NCBI RefSeq assembly: GCF_003403015.1
Contig: NZ_QURL01000011.1
Coordinates: forward strand, 7,501 to 67,384
From: Fulvimarina endophytica
Lineage (GTDB): Bacteria > Pseudomonadota > Alphaproteobacteria > Rhizobiales > Rhizobiaceae
DNA length: 59,884 nt
Reading direction: 5' to 3'
The notes under the pieces were generated by a model that was not told the origin of the DNA, did not search any database, and saw nothing but the letters and a program-made list of their open reading frames with translations. Below are positions 17,289 to 25,404 of the stretch, one piece after another. The position numbers and the translations under genes are program-made. Numbering within the stretch: the first letter of the stretch is position 1; every line of letters begins with the position of its first letter.

Positions 17289-18248
17289 ATGAGCCTTGCC
17301 CGTGCCGCGCGCATGAATCCGCGCCTCCTGAAGCTCGTCCTGAAGACCAAGCGCTTCACGGACTGGCTGACGGCGAAAGTCCTGTTCGCGCTCCTGTCCA
17401 TCGTGCGCCTGCTGCCACCCCAGACCGGCCTCGACCTCGCCGACAGGGTGGCGCGCACCCTCGGCCCCTTCACGCCGCGCCACAAGCTCGCCGTCCACAA
17501 CCTGACGCGCGCCTTCCCCGAGAAGGACGCGGCCTGGGTGGAGGCCACGGCCCGCGCGAACTGGGGCCATATGGGCCGGATGGCGGCCGAGTTCGTCTTT
17601 CTCGACGACCTCTTCGACTACGATCCCGAGCGGCCGGATGCGGGGCGGATCGAGGTCACGGGCACCGACATCTTCGTCGACCTGCGCGAGCGTAAGGGCC
17701 CCTTCATCTTCTTCACCGGTCATATGGGCTGTTTCGAACTCCTGCCGATCGGCGCTGCCGCCCACGGGCTGGAATTCACCGCCCTCTTCCGCGAGCCCAA
17801 CAATCGTTACGTGGCCGAGCGGGTGCAGGCGGCCCGGCACACGGCCGGCGGCCATCTCGTTCCCTCCAAGGCGGGAGCGGCCTGGGCGCTCGCGGGCATT
17901 CTCGACGAGGGCGGCTCGGTCGGCATGCTCACCGACCAAAAATTCCGCAAGGGCGCTGAGACCACCTTCTTCGGCCTTCCCTGCAAGACGAGCCCGCTCC
18001 TGCCAAAACTTGCCCGCCAATACGATGCGGAGGTCTACCCGGCCCGCTCGATCCGGCTGGAGAACGGGCGATACCGCCTCGAACTCTTTCCCGCCGTCAC
18101 GCTTCCGCGCAAGGCGAACGGCGATCTCGACCAGAAGGCGACCTGCCAGCTCCTCAACGATATCGTCGAGGGCTGGGTGCGCGAATATCCCGAACAGTGG
18201 ATGTGGTTCCACGATCGCTGGGCCCAGAAGAAGATCCTGAAGTCCTGA
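17289..18248 (+). CDS. lpxXL: Very-long-chain acyltransferase for lipid A
   Basis: 319 residues of the LpxL/HtrB lysophospholipid acyltransferase superfamily. It transfers the very-long acyl chain from AcpXL onto the lipid A acyloxy position at the cytoplasmic face of the inner membrane. The H-x4-E catalytic motif is FFTGHMGCFELLP; LFREPNNRYV, SVGMLTDQKFRKGAETTFFG and YPEQWMWFHDRW are the other family blocks. The N-terminus has one hydrophobic anchor (AKVLFALLSIVRLLPP). It is the last gene of the acpXL run and converges on the AsmA-like gene. Confidence 0.93.
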   Translation: MSLARAARMNPRLLKLVLKTKRFTDWLTAKVLFALLSIVRLLPPQTGLDLADRVARTLGPFTPRHKLAVHNLTRAFPEKDAAWVEATARANWGHMGRMAAEFVFLDDLFDYDPERPDAGRIEVTGTDIFVDLRERKGPFIFFTGHMGCFELLPIGAAAHGLEFTALFREPNNRYVAERVQAARHTAGGHLVPSKAGAAWALAGILDEGGSVGMLTDQKFRKGAETTFFGLPCKTSPLLPKLARQYDAEVYPARSIRLENGRYRLELFPAVTLPRKANGDLDQKATCQLLNDIVEGWVREYPEQWMWFHDRWAQKKILKS

Positions 18249-18309
18249 GCCGAACCGGCCGGACGAAACGCGTATGGCGGCCTGAAGCTGCCGCGCCGGA
18301 CCCGGGGTG

Positions 18310-21300
18310 TCAGAACCGCAGGGGATCTCCGACGCCTGGAAGTCCGCTCGCCCCGCCCCGATCGCCCTCGATATCGCCCGAAATGTTCGGATCGGCGCCG
18401 AAATCGAGCACCAGATCGCGCACCGGATCGCTCGATCGGGCCGGCTGGTCGCCCGCCTCCGCCGACGGGCCCGGCTCGGCGGCGGGCGGTGCCGGGCGCG
18501 GCATGGGCTCGGGGGCGGATCGGACCGCCCGCGCGGCGGCTTCCGCTTCCGCCTGTGCTTCCGCCTGGGCTTGTGCTTCGGCCCGCGCCCGCGCCTCTGC
18601 CGCCGCACGCGCTTCCGCCTGGGCTCGGGCCGCATCCTCGGCACGCTGGCGCTCGGCCTGCACCTCTGCCTCCGCCCGTGCCTCGGCCTCCTCGGCGGCC
18701 CGGCGGGCGCGCTCCTCGGCATCGCGCTCCAGCCAGCGATAGAATCGCGCCTCCCGGCGCAGCCTCAGCGTCTCCTCGAGCCGCTCCTGCATCGCCTCCA
18801 CGCGCGCCTGCTCGCGGTCGAGCGCGCGCACGGCGAGATAGTTCTCGAGCGCCGTCGAGCTGCGCGAAAGAACCGGCCGATCGAGCGGACCTTCGAGCGA
18901 ATAGGCGACAAGGGCCTGCGTCCCCTCGATCGCCTCGTCGCCCGGATCGAGAACCAAAGCGAGATCGGCATCGAGGTCGAGATCGCGCAGGTCGAGGCGC
19001 CCCGACAGCGTCAGCTCGCCTCCCCCGTCCACCGACAGGGCGACCGGCGGCAGGACGGCCTCGCCCGCCGTCACAGAATAGCCGCTCGCGAGGCGGTCGA
19101 CCGGAAAGCCCGGTCCATCGGAGAGGCTCGAGAGCACCGTCCCCGTATCCTCGGCCGCGACGAAGCCCTCTTTGTCGGCCGCCGACAGGATCGCGCCCAT
19201 CGGGCTTGCGGGGATGCCTGGAAGAACGATCCCGGCCGCCGTCACCTCGCCCGCGCCCGTCAGGGCCGAGACGAGACCGGCGGCCGACTGGCCGGTGCCG
19301 TCGAGCCTTGCCGTCACCGTCAGGTCGGACCCCGCGCCGCTCACCGCGAATTCCGGCGCCAGTCTCTCCATCGCCATCTCGTCGGCCCGCAGATCGGCGC
19401 TGAGGCTGCCGAGCCCGCCGAGATTGCGCAGGACGAAGCCGCCGCTCACATCGCCGCCGGCAAGCCGCCCCTTCAGATTGCCGACCGCCAGCTCGCGCGC
19501 CGAGCTCGAAACGGTCATCGCGGCGTCTTCGAGCGTCAACCCCTCCGCCGCGAGCCTGTCCGTTCGCACGTCGATGGCGATCGGCCGATCGGGCAGGAGC
19601 GAGGCAGCGAACGGCGTTCTCGACCAGATGCCCTCGCCGGCAAGCGGCTGCGCGCCGTAGACGAGGCCGGCGAGCCAGCCAAGCGACACCTCGCTCGCAC
19701 GCACCCGGCCCAAAACCGCGCCGTCCGGCCCGAGCGACAGGTCGCTCTCGACGCTGCGGTCGCCGATCGTGCCCGCGAGATCGAAGATCCTCCACGTGGA
19801 ATCCTTCAGGGCGAGGCTCGCCGAAAGATCGGCGGACAGCCCGTCGCGGGTCTCGTCATCCAGCCCGAGATCGAGGCGAAGCGCGTCCAGCCAGCCGCCG
19901 AGCGAGGTCCCCTTCAGGCGCAGGCTCGCATCCACCGCCTCGACGGAACTCGCGGTGAGGTCGAGGACGCTTTCGAGACTGCCCTTGAGGCTCGGGCTCG
20001 AAACGGTCGCGCTCACCACGGCCGGCCCGCGTGCGGAGGCCGAGATCGAGCTTTCGATTTCGAGTGGCCCGTCGAGATGCCCCTCCTCGGCATCGATGCC
20101 GAGCTGCGACAGGAGGCGGGCCGGCACCGCGTTCGCAAGGTGCAGCTCGAGCCCGACCCGCCCGCTGGTGCGGATCGCCTCGAGGCCGTTCTCGATGGCG
20201 CTCGAAAACTCGATCTCCGTGCCCGCGGCCGTTCCCTTGAGGCTGACGAGAAGGCTCGCCGGTCCGCTGGCACGATCGATCGAGCGGATCTCGCCGCTGG
20301 CGTCGAGCGGCCCGAGTTCGCCCGCCCGGGCGCGAAGGGCGGCTATGAGGGGCGTGTCGGGGCGCAGCCTGTCGAGAAGCGCGAAGAAGGGGGCGGGGTC
20401 CGTAGCCTCGAACCGGTAGCTGATCTGGCCGGCGGTTTCCCCGGCGAGAACGCCGTCGACGCGGCCGGTCGCCGAGAAGCTGGCGCCCGCGAGATCGCTG
20501 ACCTCGATCTTCGGGATCGACAGGAGCGAGCCGTCGTAGAAGACGTCCGCCTCGACACGCGCGGCCTCCACCCCGCTGTAGCGCACCGGCCCCGCACTCA
20601 GCGCGACGTCGTAGCGGTCGATCCCGGCGAGGAGGTCGTCGGAGCCGGTGAGCATGACCCCGAGGGCGCGCAGGGCCTCCAGATCCACCTCCCCGCCCGA
20701 GAGGCGCGCCGTCAGGCGGCCGCCGGCCGGATCGGGCAGCCGTTCGATCCGCCCCGTCAGCACCTCGCCGCCCAGATCGAGTTCCAGATCCTCGAAGACC
20801 TGCCGGTCCGGGTCGAGGTCGACGCGCGCGGCAAAGCCGGCCCGCGACAGGTCGCGGATCTTCGGCTCCACCCGCCCGGTCAGCCAGTCCGACAGGCCCG
20901 AGGGCTGCCGCGAGGCGAGAAGCAGGTTTCCGGCAAAGCCGTAATCGGTGCCGAGGCGCAGGTGCCCGTCCGCTTCCAGAAGGGTGCGGCCCGGCAGTTC
21001 GGCACGGAAGCCGGCAATCGTCCAGCCGTTCTCGGCCGGGCTCGCCTCGAAGGCGAGGCTGCGGATCGTCGTGTCGCCGAGGCGGACGACGGGCATCGCG
21101 ATCTTCGCCGTGCCGTCGATCGGCGGCCGGGGCACGGCGCTGAGAAGCGCGCGCAGGGCATTGAGGCGCTGCACCGGAGACACCGATGGCAGGGCCGCCT
21201 CAGAGCCCGCTCGCGGAAAGGACGAGCGCGCCTCGCTCACCGTCACCGCATCCACGTCGAAGGTCTCGCCTTCGAGCGAGAGGGCGAAGCGGGGCTCGCC

Positions 21301-22329
21301 TCCCGCCGTCTCGATGCGCCCGTCGCCGGTCAGCACGTAAGGGGTCTCTCCCCCGCCGATCTCCACCCGCAGCGTCTCGCTCGCGAGCGAGCCCGCGGCG
21401 AGGGCGAGCGAGCCTCCGGCGCGCACCGGCGCCGGCTCGTTGCGCGCTTCCCTATCGGCCTCGGTATCGTCGGGGCCCGAAGCAATCCCGGCGAGTGAGG
21501 CGAAGCCGCCCTCCTCCTCGCCGTCCTGCCCTTGGGCCTCCCCCTCCGCATCCACCGTCACCGCTGGCTGCACATAGGAAAAGGCGCCGTCGAAGCGGGC
21601 GCCGGCCTCGCCCTCCGTCACCCGTCCGTCGAGATCGAGCCGGGCGGGATAATCCTGCGAGAGGAACGAGAGGCGAAGCGCGCCGCCTGCTGCCGGGTCG
21701 ATCTCGCCCGCCGTCAGGTCGAAGCCCACGGCCTCCTTGCCGGGAAGGGCGAACCGGCCCGATCCGGAGAACGGGCCGCGCAGGCTGCCGGCGGAGAACT
21801 CCGCTTCGAGGCCCTCGATCCGCGCGATCCCGATCTCGGCCATGCGGCCATCGGAGGCGAACCGGATCGCGCCGTCATGGATCTCGACGCTTTCGAGGAC
21901 CACGTCGGCATTGGTCGGCAAAGTGAGGTCCGGCAGCGCGAACGCTCCCTCGCCGAGGCTGAGGACCGGTCGGTCGAGCGCCATGGCGAAGATGCGGATC
22001 TCGCCGGAGAGGAAGGGGGCGAGTTCGGCATTCATGCGGAACTCGTCGACGGTGAGGATCGCCGCGCCGCTCTCGCCTGCGACGGTCACGTCCTCGAAGG
22101 TGACGGACGGGAAGGGCAGGAGGCGCGCCGAGGCCGTGCCTGCGACATGTACTTCGCGGCCGAGAATGCGGCTCGCCTCGCGCTCGAAATCGGCGCGATA
22201 GGCTGACCAGTCGATGAAGAGCGGTGCGATCAGGGCGGCGCAGAGCGCGAGGACGAGAAGCCCGCCGAACAGAACGAATGCCCGAGCCAGCGGTCGCCTC
22301 CCTCGCTTGCAGCATGCCCCATGCGCCAT
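18310..22329 (-). CDS. AsmA-family protein with Ala/Glu/Arg-rich coiled tail
   Basis: 1339 residues. A single N-terminal membrane segment (residues 17-38, FVLFGGLLVLALCAALIAPL) is followed by IDWSAYRADFEREASRILGR and the AsmA N-domain block FPSVTFEDVTV, so the body lies in the periplasm. AsmA/TamB-type proteins form long beta-sheet grooves thought to move phospholipids to the outer membrane. AsmA-like repeats extend to about residue 1120. Residues about 1190-1270 are a highly charged Ala/Glu/Arg/Gln helix likely to form a coiled coil, then a Pro-rich end. The tail is not part of the usual family domain. The gene converges on lpxXL with a 61-bp gap; a joint role in outer-membrane lipid assembly is inference. 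Confidence 0.87.
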   Translation of the reverse strand: MAHGACCKRGRRPLARAFVLFGGLLVLALCAALIAPLFIDWSAYRADFEREASRILGREVHVAGTASARLLPFPSVTFEDVTVAGESGAAILTVDEFRMNAELAPFLSGEIRIFAMALDRPVLSLGEGAFALPDLTLPTNADVVLESVEIHDGAIRFASDGRMAEIGIARIEGLEAEFSAGSLRGPFSGSGRFALPGKEAVGFDLTAGEIDPAAGGALRLSFLSQDYPARLDLDGRVTEGEAGARFDGAFSYVQPAVTVDAEGEAQGQDGEEEGGFASLAGIASGPDDTEADREARNEPAPVRAGGSLALAAGSLASETLRVEIGGGETPYVLTGDGRIETAGGEPRFALSLEGETFDVDAVTVSEARSSFPRAGSEAALPSVSPVQRLNALRALLSAVPRPPIDGTAKIAMPVVRLGDTTIRSLAFEASPAENGWTIAGFRAELPGRTLLEADGHLRLGTDYGFAGNLLLASRQPSGLSDWLTGRVEPKIRDLSRAGFAARVDLDPDRQVFEDLELDLGGEVLTGRIERLPDPAGGRLTARLSGGEVDLEALRALGVMLTGSDDLLAGIDRYDVALSAGPVRYSGVEAARVEADVFYDGSLLSIPKIEVSDLAGASFSATGRVDGVLAGETAGQISYRFEATDPAPFFALLDRLRPDTPLIAALRARAGELGPLDASGEIRSIDRASGPASLLVSLKGTAAGTEIEFSSAIENGLEAIRTSGRVGLELHLANAVPARLLSQLGIDAEEGHLDGPLEIESSISASARGPAVVSATVSSPSLKGSLESVLDLTASSVEAVDASLRLKGTSLGGWLDALRLDLGLDDETRDGLSADLSASLALKDSTWRIFDLAGTIGDRSVESDLSLGPDGAVLGRVRASEVSLGWLAGLVYGAQPLAGEGIWSRTPFAASLLPDRPIAIDVRTDRLAAEGLTLEDAAMTVSSSARELAVGNLKGRLAGGDVSGGFVLRNLGGLGSLSADLRADEMAMERLAPEFAVSGAGSDLTVTARLDGTGQSAAGLVSALTGAGEVTAAGIVLPGIPASPMGAILSAADKEGFVAAEDTGTVLSSLSDGPGFPVDRLASGYSVTAGEAVLPPVALSVDGGGELTLSGRLDLRDLDLDADLALVLDPGDEAIEGTQALVAYSLEGPLDRPVLSRSSTALENYLAVRALDREQARVEAMQERLEETLRLRREARFYRWLERDAEERARRAAEEAEARAEAEVQAERQRAEDAARAQAEARAAAEARARAEAQAQAEAQAEAEAAARAVRSAPEPMPRPAPPAAEPGPSAEAGDQPARSSDPVRDLVLDFGADPNISGDIEGDRGGASGLPGVGDPLRF

Positions 22330-22674
22330 GTGACGCCGATGAGCGATCCTAGTTCATCGGACCACTCGGTGGGAACCTGTCCGCCGAAATTCCGATGCCG
22401 GTCCGAAGGACCGGCCCGAACGGCGATGCATCACGCGGGCTGCAGGACACGAAGAGGCCGAAGGGCCGTTCGCGCGGCCGGCGATCCCGGCAAGCTGAAA
22501 GTGGGCCTCGGGGACGACGCACGCAGACAGGAGCCGGAACGGTCCGAGCGACGGCAGGGCCTCCCGGATACGCAATACCTTGGTCCGGGCCCGGCCTCGC
22601 CGTCACCCAGACTATCTAGAGAAAATGGGTTACCGTTCGGTTAGCCCCGTCGAAGCCTTGCGGACGCTTCTGTC
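22330..22674. other. Intergenic region upstream of the AsmA-family gene
   Basis: 345 bp with no convincing gene. It contains one perfect hairpin at 22397-22415. An AT-richer patch around 22612-22640 (CTATCTAGAGAAAATGGG) could hold regulatory sequence, but nothing specific was recognised. Confidence 0.45.
22397..22415 (-). other. Perfect hairpin with UUCG-type loop
   Basis: GCCGGTCC and GGACCGGC form an 8-bp perfect stem. Read on the minus strand the apex is CC-TTCG-GG, a stable UUCG tetraloop. No T-run follows (ATCGGAATTTCGG), so termination of the upstream small gene is uncertain. It might instead shape the 5' leader of the AsmA-family mRNA, which starts about 70 nt further on. Confidence 0.5.
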
Positions 22675-23100
22675 CTACGCCAGCCGGTCGGCATTCAACT
22701 GGAGGCGCTCGACCGCCGGCCCGAGGGTCTTCGACGCGAGTTCACCGAAGCCGTTCAGATAATCGTGGGGATCGAACCGCCCCTCGACGAAGGCCGCCTG
22801 CATGGCGAGCGTGGAGGCCGCGAACTGGCACTGGAAGGCGATCGTGCCCTCCAGAACGGCCTCCGCCTTCTCGGCGACGGCAAGGCGCGTCTCGTCGCGA
22901 TCGAAGGGCGAATAGATCATGGTTTCGGCGAGAAGCTTCGGAATTCGTGCTGCGAGCACAAAGGGCGTCAGGTGGCACAGGGTCAGGAAACTGGAGAGGG
23001 TGGTCGCGGGATGGGCGTCGAGCCCGATATCGGCGATGACCGTCGGCATGGCTTGCGCCACCGTCTCGGGCTCGCTTTGGCTGGAACGATCGTCTCGCAT
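22675..23100 (-). CDS. Small helical protein, phasin-like in character
   Basis: 141 residues from ATG at 23100 (MRDDRSSQSEPETVAQAMPT). I do not recognise it as a defined family. It has no signal peptide. After a polar N-terminus, residues 25-135 read as long amphipathic helices without membrane segments (AVAEKAEAVLEGTIAFQCQFAAS region), the general style of phasins that coat polyhydroxyalkanoate granules. That similarity is compositional only. It is flanked by long intergenic regions and probably transcribed alone. Confidence 0.65.
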   Translation of the reverse strand: MRDDRSSQSEPETVAQAMPTVIADIGLDAHPATTLSSFLTLCHLTPFVLAARIPKLLAETMIYSPFDRDETRLAVAEKAEAVLEGTIAFQCQFAASTLAMQAAFVEGRFDPHDYLNGFGELASKTLGPAVERLQLNADRLA

Positions 23101-23525
23101 GGCGCGACATCCTTTCGATCGGTTGGGCGAAAAGGCCGGCGCTGTCTGGCGGGGGCCTGAAACGGGATCGTCCGTCCGGCAGCATTCCGTCCGGCAACAT
23201 GCCTGCCTTCGCGGCGAGATCGCCGTCACGACGGCGCCCGGCCTCGCCTTTGCTGCGCTGCAACATAGTAACGAATGCGGTCTTTGGGAAGGGTCAGGCC
23301 CGATGCGGGACCACGGGCGGCCGCTCCCCGCGCCTCGCTTTCCCGCCCGCAACGGGCATCGGCCAACCGCGTACGCCCTGCCGCAAAGCCTGCGCGCCCA
23401 CTCTTAGCCGGCGCGCGGCTTTTCCGACGCACCGGAGCGAAAAGTGGCCCCGGTTCTCGGACCATTCGATGCGCCGGCAGGAAACCGGAGCCACGGACGC
23501 GACCCTTGCATCGGGCCCCGAGGCT
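23101..23525. other. Intergenic region with a dispersed palindromic repeat
   Basis: 425 bp between pssA and the small helical protein gene. No gene is supported; short open frames here have no recognisable product. The notable content is the repeat copy at 23429-23491. Confidence 0.45.
23429..23491. repeat. Dispersed palindromic intergenic repeat, copy 1
   Basis: A 63-nt element matching the copy at 49276-49338 at about 51 positions without gaps. Shared blocks are GCGAAAAG, CCGGTT, TCGGA, CGATGCG, GAAA and CGGAGC. The style (GCAT..CGAAAAG..CCGGTTTTCGG..GATGC) resembles small intergenic repeats common in Rhizobiales genomes. This copy has lost part of the internal pairing, so it looks older than copy 2. 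Confidence 0.65.
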
Positions 23526-24398
23526 CTAGGCCTCGTCCTCCGCGCCCGCCCCGGCGGGCGATGCGCCCGTGCCGCGACGGGATGAAAACGCACGCTCGCG
23601 CGCCTCGCGCTTGCGAAACTCGCGCCAGGCGAGCGGGATCGAGCAGAAATAGACGAGGGCCGTCACCGTGAGGGTCGCCCAGAAGAAGCTGATCAGCGTC
23701 GCGATGTAGAGAACGAGGGCGAGGATCACCGGAATGGCGTAGGTGCGCGGAATGCGCAGGCCCGCGCCCTTGCCCGACCAGGTGGGAATCCGGCTCGACA
23801 TCAGAAGGCCGACGAAGACGAGATAGATCGCCGAGACGCCGGCGGTGAACTCGGGCACGCCGAGATCGGGGCCGAGAAAACCCACATACATGGGAAGAAG
23901 CGCGAGGCCGGCGCCGGCCGGGGCCGGAACGCCGACGAAGAAGGCGCCATGCCATTTCGGGCGGTTGGGATCGTCCAGCATCGTGTTGAAGCGGGCGAGC
24001 CGCAGGGCGCAGCCGGAGGTGTAGAGCAGCGCGCAGATCCAGCCGAACGCCCCGGCATCGGCGAGGATGTAGCTGTAGAGGATGAGCCCCGGCGCAAGGC
24101 CGAAATTCACGATGTCGGCAAGCGAATCCATCTCCGCCCCGAACCGGCTCTGACCCTTCAGGAAGCGCGCGATGCGCCCGTCGATCCCGTCGAGGACGGC
24201 GGCGCCGAGGATCATGCCGACGGCGAGCTCGTAGCGCCCCTCGAAGGCGAGCCGCACGCCGGTCATCCCCGCGCAGATCGCGAGAATGGTGACGAGGTTG
24301 GGCACGATCTGGCGGAACGGGATGCGCCGCCGGCTGCGCCCGTCGTCGTCGTCCGGCTCGCCGGGTGCAAAGGGCGGGAAGAGGTCGGGAAGCGACAT
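23526..24398 (-). CDS. pssA: CDP-diacylglycerol-serine O-phosphatidyltransferase
   Basis: 290 residues, integral membrane. It makes phosphatidylserine from CDP-diacylglycerol and serine at the inner membrane. The CDP-alcohol phosphotransferase motif is present in full: D-G-I-D-G-R-I-A-R, then G, then AEMDSLAD with the last two aspartates. About eight hydrophobic segments follow (residues 30-250). The start ATG shares one base with the psd stop (TGATG), so the two successive steps of phosphatidylethanolamine synthesis are translationally coupled. Confidence 0.94.
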   Translation of the reverse strand: MSLPDLFPPFAPGEPDDDDGRSRRRIPFRQIVPNLVTILAICAGMTGVRLAFEGRYELAVGMILGAAVLDGIDGRIARFLKGQSRFGAEMDSLADIVNFGLAPGLILYSYILADAGAFGWICALLYTSGCALRLARFNTMLDDPNRPKWHGAFFVGVPAPAGAGLALLPMYVGFLGPDLGVPEFTAGVSAIYLVFVGLLMSSRIPTWSGKGAGLRIPRTYAIPVILALVLYIATLISFFWATLTVTALVYFCSIPLAWREFRKREARERAFSSRRGTGASPAGAGAEDEA

Positions 24399-25096
24399 CA
24401 GTCGCGCCTCGCGCCGTAACGCGCGAGGTTTTCGCCGAACTCGGCGATGATCGTCTCGCCGGCCACCGCACGCTGGCCTTCCGCCACGCGCGGCACGAAG
24501 CCGGGCGGGCAGTAGATGTCGAGGCGCGAGCCGAAGCGGATGAGGCCGAAGCGCTCGCCGGTCCGCAGCCTGTCGCCGGTTTTCGACCAGCAGATGATGC
24601 GGCGCGCGACGAGACCTGCGATCTGGGTGACGCCGAGGGCGCCGTGCGGGCTGTCGATCACCAGCGAATTGCGCTCGTTGACCTCGCTCGCCTTGTCGAG
24701 CTCGGCATTCTTGAAGGCGCCCTTGCGATAGGCGATCTGCCGGATCGTGCCGGGAACGGGCGCCCGGTTCACGTGACAGTCGAAGACGTTCATGAAGACC
24801 GAGATCCGCAGCATCTCGGCCGTGCCGAGATCGAGTTCGGCCGGCGGCACCACATGGCCGACGAGCGAGACATGGCCGTCTGCGGGGCTCACCACGAGAT
24901 CGTCCGAGACCGGCGTCACCCGCTCGGGATCGCGGAAGAAGTAGGCGCACCAGGCGGTGAGGACGAGGCCGATCCAGAACAGCGGCTCCCAGAGAATTCC
25001 GAGAACCACCGCCACGACGAAGAAGATCGCGATGAACGGATAGCCGGCGCGGTGGATCGGAACGAGCGCGTTCCGGATGGACGTGATGATATGCAA
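24398..25096 (-). CDS. psd: Phosphatidylserine decarboxylase proenzyme, short rhizobial type
   Basis: 232 residues from a TTG at 25096; the next upstream in-frame starts would add a low-complexity leader, and 232 residues matches rhizobial Psd. The proenzyme cleaves itself at a Gly-Ser bond to form the pyruvoyl cofactor: LIRFGSRLDIYCP, with Ser190 as the expected new N-terminus. RVTPVSDDLVVSPADGHV and RISVFMNVFDCHVNRAPVPG are the usual core motifs, and two membrane helices lie near the N-terminus (PFIAIFFVVAVVLGILW). It converts phosphatidylserine to phosphatidylethanolamine. Confidence 0.93.
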   Translation of the reverse strand: MHIITSIRNALVPIHRAGYPFIAIFFVVAVVLGILWEPLFWIGLVLTAWCAYFFRDPERVTPVSDDLVVSPADGHVSLVGHVVPPAELDLGTAEMLRISVFMNVFDCHVNRAPVPGTIRQIAYRKGAFKNAELDKASEVNERNSLVIDSPHGALGVTQIAGLVARRIICWSKTGDRLRTGERFGLIRFGSRLDIYCPPGFVPRVAEGQRAVAGETIIAEFGENLARYGARRD

Positions 25097-25404
25097 GGGT
25101 TCGCTGTCGCCGTTTGCCGATGAATTGTGCGCAAGGATATAAGCCGAACCGCGCCGACTTGCACCCCGGTGCGGCGCCGATCGGGCCCGCGCCGTCACCC
25201 GGCCCCCGCCGCCCGGTGGCCGATCATGCGCGAACGGCCCCGGCGATGCCGCCGCGAACGGCTCCCGATGCCCCATGAAAGCCCGGCAGAGCGGGCGCTC
25301 GGGCCTCCCCGGCCCCGGGCCCCGCGTTCTTGTCCTTCGGCGGCGGAGGCGATAAGACCCCGATCAAGATTTCGCCAGGGATATCGAACCCCGACCGTTT
25401 GCCG
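25097..25404. other. Divergent intergenic region psd / LysM gene
   Basis: 308 bp between two divergent genes, so it should hold two promoters. A TATAT run at about 25137-25141 lies roughly 40 bp upstream of the psd TTG and may be its -10, but no good -35 was found. Otherwise nothing was recognised. Confidence 0.4.

Noticed and set aside
18307..21498. A 1063-codon open frame on the plus strand
   Set aside because: It is the antisense shadow of the AsmA-family gene; the minus-strand product has a membrane anchor and family motifs.
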